From: an uncultured Verrucomicrobiota bacterium
GTDB lineage: Bacteria > Verrucomicrobiota > Verrucomicrobiia > Palsa-1439
DNA length: 13,958 nucleotides
Reading direction: 5' to 3'
Assembly (NCBI GenBank): GCA_903825695.1
Contig: CAIKBP010000082.1
Span: 1 to 13,958 of the forward strand
Shown here: positions 1 through 7,146 of the stretch, piece by piece
How the letters are laid out: every line of letters begins with the position of its first letter
Numbering within the stretch: the stretch's first letter is position 1
Translations under genes and position numbers: made by a program
Notes under the pieces: generated by a model
Seen by the model: only the letters and a program-made list of their open reading frames with translations
Told to the model about the DNA's origin: nothing
Databases searched by the model: none

Positions 1-1007
<1,007 letters not shown>

Positions 1008-1150
1008 GGAAAATCCTGCGAGGACAGGAACGTCAGTGAATGCCAACAGTTCAGCCCTCGCGACACACCTCACCGTCGGCGCCGTGTGCGGCGCAGTCGG
1101 CTGGTGCTGCATTGGACTGATATCTGTTTCATGTTGGCGACCTAAAAACT

Positions 1151-1226
1151 TGGTGGAGACGATGGGAGTTGAACCCACGACCTCCTGAATGCCATTCAGG
1201 CGCTCTCCCAGCTGAGCTACGTCCCC
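1151..1226 (-). tRNA. tRNA-Ala, anticodon GGC
   Basis: A complete 76-nt cloverleaf can be folded on the minus strand. The acceptor stem GGGGACG/CGTCTCC has one G-T pair. The D arm is GCTC/GAGC, the anticodon stem CCTGA/TCAGG, and the T arm GTGGG-TTCAACT-CCCAT. The seven-base anticodon loop ATGGCAT puts GGC at positions 34-36, so it reads GCC (and GCU by wobble) and carries alanine. The 3' CCA is encoded (1151-1153) after discriminator A. It lies between ubiX (upstream) and typA (downstream), all on the same strand, and has its own promoter at 1249-1277. Confidence 0.96.
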
Positions 1227-1248
1227 ACATGGGGGAAGTCAACGAAGA

Positions 1249-1277
1249 ATGCTACCCGCCCTGCCCCGCTTTGTCAA
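1249..1277 (-). promoter_or_regulatory. Predicted sigma70-type promoter of tRNA-Ala
   Basis: On the minus strand the perfect -35 box TTGACA (1277-1272) is separated by exactly 17 bases from the -10 box TAGCAT (1254-1249). The predicted transcript start is about 15 bases before the mature 5' end of the tRNA, a normal leader for RNase P processing. The call comes from consensus match only. Confidence 0.7.
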
Positions 1278-1365
1278 ACGCGCCATATAGAACAAATTCG
1301 CGATCCGAGAACAGTACAAGTACGGCGCGCATCAAGCGTTAGGCAAAATCACGAGTTTGCGCACG

Positions 1366-1932
1366 TCACGCTGATTTCGAGTCCTGCCAGCGTTTGACCA
1401 ATTGGTGCTCGACGCCGAGATGATCGAGCACGCGAGCGATGATGGTGTCCACCAGTTCCGTGGTCGTCTTGGGCTTGCTGTAAAACGAAGGACTGGCGGG
1501 AATGATGATCGCACCGGCTTCGGTCAGCGTCGCCATATTGCGGAGGTGTATCAGGTTGTACGGAGATTCACGCGGGACGAGAATTAGTTTCCGCCGCTCC
1601 TTCAGAAACACATCCGCAGCACGTGTGACCGTGGTGTCGGAAACGCCGTTGGCGATGCGGCCAATTGTTCCCATTGAGGCGGGGATGATAACCATCGCGT
1701 CGAACTTCGCCGAGCCGCTGACGAACGGCACAAACATCGAATCATCTTCGCGGTACTGCTTCACCGCGCGATTCACCATCAGCCTGCCCTTCGGCAATTC
1801 GAGCTGCGCCACTTCTCGGGCATGCTTTGTAGCGAGAAAATGAATCTCATGTCGCTTCGGGTCGAGATTGTCGAGCAAGCGCTGCGTGTAAATCGCACCG
1901 CTTGCGCCGGTCATGGCAATGACAAGTTTCAT
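1366..1932 (-). CDS. ubiX: UbiX-family flavin prenyltransferase
   Basis: Joins dimethylallyl (mono)phosphate to FMN to make prenylated FMN, the cofactor of UbiD-type decarboxylases (ubiquinone or menaquinone synthesis, aromatic acid metabolism). The 188-residue length is typical. Family motifs are the N-terminal flavin-binding GASGAIY (10-16), the IPASMGTIGRIANGVSD segment in mid-protein, and the VPRESPYNLIHLRNM segment that binds phosphate and flavin. The ATG at 1930-1932 overlaps the TGA of hemL as ATGA, so the two genes are almost certainly one transcript with coupled translation. No ubiD partner is in the window. Some family members were formerly annotated Pad1 or phenylacrylate decarboxylase; prenyltransferase is the established activity. 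Confidence 0.94.
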   Translation of the reverse strand: MKLVIAMTGASGAIYTQRLLDNLDPKRHEIHFLATKHAREVAQLELPKGRLMVNRAVKQYREDDSMFVPFVSGSAKFDAMVIIPASMGTIGRIANGVSDTTVTRAADVFLKERRKLILVPRESPYNLIHLRNMATLTEAGAIIIPASPSFYSKPKTTTELVDTIIARVLDHLGVEHQLVKRWQDSKSA

Positions 1933-3194
1933 AGCGCTTTCACAGCTTCTCTTGCCGCCTGCAACGTTTGCTCAATGTCGGCTTCCGTGTGCGCCATAGA
2001 CATGAAACCAACTTCAAACTGTGACGGCGCCAGATACACGCCACGTTCAAGCATCGCGTGGAAGAATTTGGCGTACCGTTTCGTCTCGCTCCTCTTTGCG
2101 CCGGCTTGGTCAATAACCTCGCGGTCAGTGAAGAAAGTGCAAAATAACGAACCGACCCGCGCATGTTGACCCGGCACTACCTTTTTCATCTCGTCGCAAA
2201 GAGCCGAGCTGGACTGCTCCAATTTTTTGTAAGTACCGGCATGGAACAATTCCTCGAGCGTCGCGATGCTGGCCGCCATCGCAACTGGGTTTCCGGAGAG
2301 TGTGCCCGCTTGATAGACCGGACCATTCGGCGCGAGCATGTCCATGATGTCCGCGCGTCCGCCAAACGCGCCGACGGGTAATCCACCGCCGATGATTTTG
2401 CCGAGTGTCGTTAGATCAGATTGGATCCCGTAAAGCTCTTGTGCGCCACCGCGTGCAACGCGAAAACCACTAATGACCTCATCAAAAATCAGAATTACGC
2501 CGTTCTTCTGCGTCAGATCTCGTAGTTTTTGGAGAAAACCGGATTTCAGTGGAATCAATCCCATGTTGGCGGGAATTGGCTCGATGATGGCACAGGCGAT
2601 TTCCTTCCATGAAACGCGATCGAGCACGCTGAAATCGTTCAACGGCAGAGTGAGCGTGTTACGAGCGAAATCGGCAGGCACGCCGGCGCTGTCGGGCACA
2701 TCGAACGTCGCGGTACCGGAGCCGGCCTTCACCAGCAGCGAATCGGCGTGGCCGTGATAACAACCTTCAAACTTGACGATCTTATCTCGCTTGGTAAATG
2801 CGCGCGCCAGTCGAATCGCAGTCATCGTGGCTTCTGTGCCGGAATTAACGAATCGCACTTTCTGGATTGACGGAAAACTTTCGCAAACAAGTTGTGCCAA
2901 CCGAATCTCGCGCGAATTTGGCGTGCCGAAACTCGTGCCATCACGCGCGGCTTCCTGCACGGCCCGGACCACCTTAGGATGTGCGTGGCCAAGGATCATC
3001 GGCCCCCACGAACAGACGTAGTCGATGTACTCATTGCCGTCCACATCCCAAAGCCGCGAGCCTTTGGCACGTTGCGTGAAGAAAGGCGTTCCGCCGACGC
3101 CGCCAAACGCCCGCACAGGCGAGTTAACGCCGCCGGGCATCAGCCGAGTCGCCTCCTGCCAAAGCTTGTCGGAGTATTCGTGCTTGGGCTTCAC
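1929..3194 (-). CDS. hemL: Glutamate-1-semialdehyde 2,1-aminomutase
   Basis: PLP enzyme of the C5 pathway that converts glutamate-1-semialdehyde to 5-aminolevulinate, the first committed heme precursor. The protein has 421 residues, close to the family norm of about 425-430. It opens with the diagnostic PGGVNSPVRAFGGVGGTP (20-37). SGTEA is at 118-122, the PLP-pyridine aspartate is in FDEV (237-240), and the Schiff-base lysine is K266 in LGKIIGGGLPVGAFGG. The start is a GTG at 3194-3192; no earlier or better ATG gives a family-like N-terminus, and the ribosome site in front is weak. A class-III aminotransferase of another type is excluded by the GSAM N-terminal motif. It is first in a two-gene operon with ubiX and divergent from the ABC transporter genes. 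Confidence 0.96.
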   Translation of the reverse strand: MKPKHEYSDKLWQEATRLMPGGVNSPVRAFGGVGGTPFFTQRAKGSRLWDVDGNEYIDYVCSWGPMILGHAHPKVVRAVQEAARDGTSFGTPNSREIRLAQLVCESFPSIQKVRFVNSGTEATMTAIRLARAFTKRDKIVKFEGCYHGHADSLLVKAGSGTATFDVPDSAGVPADFARNTLTLPLNDFSVLDRVSWKEIACAIIEPIPANMGLIPLKSGFLQKLRDLTQKNGVILIFDEVISGFRVARGGAQELYGIQSDLTTLGKIIGGGLPVGAFGGRADIMDMLAPNGPVYQAGTLSGNPVAMAASIATLEELFHAGTYKKLEQSSSALCDEMKKVVPGQHARVGSLFCTFFTDREVIDQAGAKRSETKRYAKFFHAMLERGVYLAPSQFEVGFMSMAHTEADIEQTLQAAREAVKAL

Positions 3195-3207
3195 GGAATT
3201 AGCTAAG

Positions 3208-3235
3208 ACTCTAGCAGGTTTTGCGGAGAAGTGAA
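3208..3235 (-). promoter_or_regulatory. Possible hemL-ubiX promoter
   Basis: On the minus strand TTCACT (3235-3230) and TAGAGT (3213-3208) are 16 bases apart, each matching four of six consensus bases, 13 bases before the hemL GTG. The 83-bp gap between the divergent hemL and ABC genes must hold both promoters. This is the best candidate for hemL but it is weak. On the plus strand only a poor TTGCGG/TATCGT pair with 15-bp spacing is visible. Confidence 0.3.
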
Positions 3236-3277
3236 ATGTGGTATCGTACCTGCACCCGGTTGAATTGGTGCAAGCTT

Positions 3278-4030
3278 ATGTCTGAAGCGATTGTTCAAGT
3301 CGAGCGTTTGCGGAAGGAGTTCGATGGCACAGTGGCGGTGGCTGATGTGTCGTTCGATGTCCGACGCGGCGAGATCGTCGGCGTGCTGGGGCCCAACGGC
3401 GCAGGCAAGACGACGACCATTCAGGTTCTTCTCGGTCTAACGACACCAACAGCAGGAACGGTGCGGGTTTTCGGACAGGACCTAGAGAAACATCGTATAG
3501 AGATACTGCAGCGCTGCAATTTCTCATCGGCCTACACCGGGTTGCCATCCAACCTGAAGGTGTGGGAAAACTTACTGGTCTTTTCCATGATTTACGGAGC
3601 CAAAGGTTGGCGGGAAAAGGTTGAGCAGTTGCTAGCATTGTTTGAAATCACCCATCTGCGCGGCAAAATCACCGGGCATTTGTCGTCGGGTGAGTCGACC
3701 CGCGTGAATCTGTGCAAAGCGTTGCTGAATGATCCCGAACTCCTGATGCTGGATGAACCCACAGCAAGCCTCGATCCCGACATCGCCGACAAAGTCCGGA
3801 AACTTCTGCGACGTGTTCAGCACGAGAAGGGCACCACGATGATTTACACCTCACACAACATGCGCGACGTAGAGGAGGTGTGCGACCGTGTGCTGTTCAT
3901 GCACAAGGGTCGCATCATCGCCGAAGGCGCGCCGCGTCAGGTTGTTGAGAAGTTTCAGCAGAATTCTCTAGAAGAGGTGTTCATACGTGTGGCGCGCGGC
4001 GGCGATTTGCTGGGTGAGGTGGCAGAATGA
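3278..4030 (+). CDS. ABC-2 type exporter, ATP-binding subunit
   Basis: Cytoplasmic ATPase of a two-component ABC exporter; substrate unknown. The 250-residue protein has a Walker A GPNGAGKTT at 38-46, Walker B LLMLDEP at 155-161 with the D-loop SLD following, and a switch histidine in TSHNM. The signature motif is the variant LSSGES (135-140) in place of LSGGQ. The usual Q-loop glutamine is not evident: the segment reads FSSAYTGLPSNLKVWENL. The ATG at 3278 is preferred over an in-frame TTG at 3221, because MSEAIVQVERLRKEF matches the normal start of the fold while the extra 19 residues do not. The stop overlaps the permease start (ATGA, 4027-4030), showing coupled translation of a working pair. 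Confidence 0.9.
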   Translation: MSEAIVQVERLRKEFDGTVAVADVSFDVRRGEIVGVLGPNGAGKTTTIQVLLGLTTPTAGTVRVFGQDLEKHRIEILQRCNFSSAYTGLPSNLKVWENLLVFSMIYGAKGWREKVEQLLALFEITHLRGKITGHLSSGESTRVNLCKALLNDPELLMLDEPTASLDPDIADKVRKLLRRVQHEKGTTMIYTSHNMRDVEEVCDRVLFMHKGRIIAEGAPRQVVEKFQQNSLEEVFIRVARGGDLLGEVAE

Positions 4031-4821
4031 ACTGGCGACGGGTTGGCGCATTGATTTTGCGGTACACGTTTCTGTACACGCGCAGCATGCCGAGAATCCT
4101 TGAGATGTTTTTCTGGCCGGTGATGGACCTGCTGGTCTGGGGATTCGTAACCATGTATCTGCTCAAGGCCGGGAAGGCCGTGCCCAGTTACATCACGTTC
4201 CTGATCGGCTCGATGATTTTCTGGGACATCCTATATCGTTCTCAGCAGGCCATAACGATTTCGTTTCTGGAAGATGTTTGGGCGCGCAATCTGTTGAACA
4301 TATTCGTGGCGCCGATTCGCGTCAGCGAATTCATCGCGGCGACGTACGCAGTGGGTTTCGTCAAGATCATGGTGATCGTCGCGCTGCTGACCGTGCTTGC
4401 CTTCAGTCTATACTCGTTCAATCTCTTTATCATGGGCATCAGCCTGATCCCGCTCTTCGTCAATCTGTTGCTGATGGGCTGGGCAATCGGCATGATGACC
4501 ACGGCGCTGATCGTGCGCTTGGGGCAATCCGCCGAAGCGCTGGCGTGGGGCATTCCGTTTCTGATTCAGCCGGTGTGCGCGGTGTTTTATCCGCTCAGCA
4601 TTCTTCCGAAATGGCTGCAACCCGTGTCGCTGGCAATTCCTGCCACCCACGTCTTTGAAGGTATGCGACAGGTGCTGGAGAACAAAGGCATGCCAGTTGG
4701 TCACCTGTGGGCGGCGTTCGGATTGAATCTTCTCTATCTGGCGGCGGGTGCGTTGATCTTCAGCCGCATGTTCCAGGTCGCGCGACGAAAAGGCCTGCTG
4801 GCAAAGCTGGGAACCCAATAG
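4027..4821 (+). CDS. ABC-2 type exporter, membrane permease
   Basis: Integral membrane partner of the ATPase just upstream. The 264 residues contain about six hydrophobic segments, near 25-45, 53-70, 108-130, 135-165, 172-192 and 226-247. This is the usual layout of ABC2_membrane permeases such as the NodJ/DrrB type. The conserved ABC-2 region before the last helix, PLSILPKWLQPVSLAIPATH (189-208), is clear. The substrate cannot be told from sequence; drugs, polysaccharide or lipid are all possible for the family. The start overlaps the ATPase stop by ATGA. The TAG stop lies inside a 15-bp palindrome that also contains the stop of the convergent nadE. Confidence 0.88.
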   Translation: MNWRRVGALILRYTFLYTRSMPRILEMFFWPVMDLLVWGFVTMYLLKAGKAVPSYITFLIGSMIFWDILYRSQQAITISFLEDVWARNLLNIFVAPIRVSEFIAATYAVGFVKIMVIVALLTVLAFSLYSFNLFIMGISLIPLFVNLLLMGWAIGMMTTALIVRLGQSAEALAWGIPFLIQPVCAVFYPLSILPKWLQPVSLAIPATHVFEGMRQVLENKGMPVGHLWAAFGLNLLYLAAGALIFSRMFQVARRKGLLAKLGTQ

Positions 4822-4832
4822 CGCAGCGCTAT
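4818..4832. repeat. 15-bp palindrome holding both stop codons of the convergent permease and nadE
   Basis: ATAGCGC-A-GCGCTAT is a perfect inverted repeat. The TAG of the permease (4819-4821) lies in its left arm and the TAG of nadE (4831-4829 on minus) in its right arm. It could fold in either transcript, but there is no following T-run, so it is not a standard intrinsic terminator. It may stabilise 3' ends or be chance symmetry of two TAG-ended genes. Confidence 0.6.
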
Positions 4833-6514
4833 CTCTCGACGTACTGCTGTGCGATGGGGACACGGCGGCCGATGCCAAAGGCTTTGGTCGTGACCCGCAG
4901 GCACGGCGGCGCCTGTTTGCGCTTGTACTCGTTGAGGTCGATCTTGCGGACGATGTCCCGCACAAGTTTCTCGTCGAACTTCGTTTCGGCGACGATCTCG
5001 GCAGCGGACTTCGATTCCTCGACGTACTTCTTCAGGATCGCATCCAGGACATCGTATGGCGGAAGCGTGTCTTGGTCGGTCTGGTTCGGTCGCAACTCGG
5101 CAGACGGCGGTTTTTTCAGCGACGCTTCGGGAATGACGTGGTGCTCGCCATTTATATGCCGTGCCAGTTCGTATATCATCGTCTTCGGAACGTCAGCAAT
5201 GACTCCGAGGCCGCCCGCCATGTCGCCGTAGAGCGTGCAGTAACCAACTGCCAGCTCCGATTTGTTGCCCGTGGTCAGCAACATGTGCCCGAACTTATTG
5301 GAGAGCGCCATCAGGATCGTACCACGGATGCGGGCTTGAATATTCTCCTCAGTCGCGTCTTCGGGCAATCCCTTGAACAGCTCCTTGAATGCCGTTTTGT
5401 AGGCCTCGAATGTGGCCTGAATGGGAATCGTTTCCCAGTGTATGCCGAGATTCCTGGCCAGTTCGCGGGCGTCGTCGATACTGCCTTTCGATGAAAACTG
5501 TGACGGCATGGAAACGCCCGTGACATTTTCCGGACCGAGTGCGTCGGCGGCGAGACATGCGGTCACGGCTGAATCGATCCCGCCGCTGAGGCCGAGGACG
5601 ACCGACTTGAATCCGCATTTGCGCACATAGTCGCGCAGTCCGAGGACGAGAGCATCTTGGAGACTGGAGACTTGTGATTGGTGATTTCCGCCTTCGCCTT
5701 GCCCCGAAAGCTTTCGGGGCGAGCTTCGGCGGACAGGGGTGATTGGTGCGTCAAGGTCAACTACAACCAGATCCTCTTGGAAGGCGGCACCCTCTGCGAG
5801 AAGATTGCCGCTGCCGTCAAAGACCATGCTATTGCCGTCGAAGATGAGTTCGTCGTTGCCGCCAACGAGGTTGCAGTACACGAGCGGTACCCGGTGTTTT
5901 TTAGCCTCCGCCTGCAGCATGTGGAAACGAATGCTCTCCTTGCCGAGATGGTAGGGTGAAGCGGAAATGTTGAAAATAATTTGCGCCCCGCCCTTCCCTC
6001 GCAGAAGTTCCTCCACAGGGTTGCGCTGATAAAGCTGCGCCGGCAGGTAATCCTCAGTCCAAATATCTTCGCAGATTGTCAGGCCGATTCGGCGGCCGTT
6101 GAGAACAAATGGCTCGTTGGATTCAGCGGGCTGGAAATAACGGTCTTCGTCGAACACGTCGTAGGTGGGCAACAGCGTCTTGAAACGTTTGGCTACGATC
6201 TTGCCTTCACGGAGCAGAGCGGCCGCGTTGAAGTACTCTTTGCCGGGCCGTTGCGGATTGACTTCGATGTAGCCGACCAGCAGCGCCGTCTTCCCAATCT
6301 GTCCCGCCAGTTCATTGAGGGACTGCAGATTGTCAGCGACGAACCGGCGTTTCGCCAGTAAATCGCGGGGTGGATAACCCGTGATCGCCATTTCCGGAGC
6401 GATAACCAGATCGGCACCCGCCTCCACGCCCCGGCGATAAAATTCCAGCAGCTTGGCGGCGTTGCCGCGCAAGTCACCGACGGTCGTGTTGATCTGGGCA
6501 ATGGCCAGTTTCAT
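4829..6514 (-). CDS. nadE: Glutamine-dependent NAD+ synthetase (nitrilase domain fused to NadE)
   Basis: Last step of NAD synthesis: amidation of nicotinate adenine dinucleotide with ATP, using ammonia released from glutamine. With the ATG at 6514 the protein has 561 residues. The N-terminal nitrilase/glutaminase domain shows the catalytic triad E41 (APEM), K112 (KTLLP) and C148 (TICEDIW). The C-terminal synthetase has the ATP P-loop SGGIDS at 310-315 and the conserved TTGNKSELAVGYCTLYGD segment. A TTG 39 bp earlier is open but would add unrelated residues, while MKLAIAQINTTVGD is the expected family start. The linker at about residues 256-286 is unusual: it is encoded by repeats (5659-5748) and reads as low-complexity R/S/G/Q-rich protein. 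Both catalytic domains are intact, so the enzyme is probably active. It converges with the ABC permease and diverges from hsp20. Confidence 0.95.
   Translation of the reverse strand: MKLAIAQINTTVGDLRGNAAKLLEFYRRGVEAGADLVIAPEMAITGYPPRDLLAKRRFVADNLQSLNELAGQIGKTALLVGYIEVNPQRPGKEYFNAAALLREGKIVAKRFKTLLPTYDVFDEDRYFQPAESNEPFVLNGRRIGLTICEDIWTEDYLPAQLYQRNPVEELLRGKGGAQIIFNISASPYHLGKESIRFHMLQAEAKKHRVPLVYCNLVGGNDELIFDGNSMVFDGSGNLLAEGAAFQEDLVVVDLDAPITPVRRSSPRKLSGQGEGGNHQSQVSSLQDALVLGLRDYVRKCGFKSVVLGLSGGIDSAVTACLAADALGPENVTGVSMPSQFSSKGSIDDARELARNLGIHWETIPIQATFEAYKTAFKELFKGLPEDATEENIQARIRGTILMALSNKFGHMLLTTGNKSELAVGYCTLYGDMAGGLGVIADVPKTMIYELARHINGEHHVIPEASLKKPPSAELRPNQTDQDTLPPYDVLDAILKKYVEESKSAAEIVAETKFDEKLVRDIVRKIDLNEYKRKQAPPCLRVTTKAFGIGRRVPIAQQYVER
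5659..5748. repeat. Palindromic element flanked by direct repeats, in frame in the nadE linker
   Basis: The core is a perfect 20-bp palindrome (5701-5720, half-site GCCCCGAAAG). It is enclosed by a wider inverted repeat TCCGCC (5687-5692) / GGCGGA (5728-5733). On both sides lies the 10-mer GTGATTGGTG (5674-5683 and 5739-5748), and a further GGAGACT-type repeat adjoins at 5659-5670. This looks like a palindrome inserted in a tandem GTGATTG repeat, which itself lies in the gene. Translated in the nadE frame it gives about 30 residues between the nitrilase and synthetase domains with no stop. Confidence 0.8.
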
Positions 6515-6606
6515 CGCGAACCAAACTCTAAGCTCCGCCGACAAGCTGGGCAACCCAAAACCTGCAGGGCCGGCGCCACCAAGCTTGCTGATGCGGACAG
6601 GTTGGC

Positions 6607-6635
6607 TTGCGTTTTCAGGCGCGCGCGCTTATTAT
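6607..6635 (+). promoter_or_regulatory. Predicted promoter of hsp20(-lon)
   Basis: TTGCGT (6607-6612) and TATTAT (6630-6635) are spaced by exactly 17 bases, with the predicted start near 6642 and a leader of about 16 bases to the ATG at 6658. It looks like a housekeeping sigma70 site. I see no CIRCE element (TTAGCACTC-N9-GAGTGCTAA) nor a clear heat-shock sigma box in the nadE-hsp20 gap. Confidence 0.55.
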
Positions 6636-6657
6636 AAACCAATATTTGTACGGCTCC

Positions 6658-7065
6658 ATGGGAACACTATTGAATTCATCGATGCATCACACGATCGCGT
6701 ATCTGGGTTTGCCGGTGTCGCACGGGGCATGGACGCCGAATGCAGACGTGTATGAGACAGCAGATCGGTTGGTGGTTCGGCTGGAGCTCGCTGGCGTGGA
6801 GCGGGACAACATCGAGATCACGTTAGACGAGCGCTTGTTGGCAGTGCGCGGGCACCGGCGCGATCCGTGTCGTACGGGTCGATGTCAATTCCGACAAATG
6901 GAGATTGACTACGGATTTTTTGAGCGGCGGATCGTGATTCCCGTTTCGGTAGATGGCAATCGAGCGCACGCAGTGTTCGACAACGGTTTTTTGCAAATTG
7001 ATCTGCCGAAGGCGACCAGGACGGCGCAGGCGGTGGTGACCGTGGTCATTGAGGGAGTCGACTGA
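6658..7065 (+). CDS. Hsp20/alpha-crystallin family small heat shock protein
   Basis: ATP-independent holdase chaperone of the cytoplasm. From the ATG at 6658 the protein has 135 residues. The alpha-crystallin domain starts at about residue 20 (PNADVYETADRLVVRLELAG) and runs through the MEIDYGFFERRI strand to the family signature NGFLQIDLPK. A short C-terminal tail with VVTVVIE may supply the I-x-I-like contact. An in-frame TTG at 6607 would overlap the predicted -35 box, so it is rejected as start. A second ATG at 6682 is possible, since no strong ribosome site marks either. Its product and Lon, encoded 81 bp downstream on the same strand, form a logical pair: holding and degrading unfolded protein. 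Confidence 0.9.
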   Translation: MGTLLNSSMHHTIAYLGLPVSHGAWTPNADVYETADRLVVRLELAGVERDNIEITLDERLLAVRGHRRDPCRTGRCQFRQMEIDYGFFERRIVIPVSVDGNRAHAVFDNGFLQIDLPKATRTAQAVVTVVIEGVD

Positions 7066-7146
7066 CGCCGTTGCGATTGTGCATGGTTATGTGGAGGGCG
7101 GACACAACGAGGCGGAGTGGCGTCTAGAAATGGGGACTAACCAGAC

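Noticed and set aside
6607..6657. Upstream TTG start for Hsp20 at 6607
   Set aside because: It would use the predicted -35 box as start codon and add residues that do not belong to the fold.
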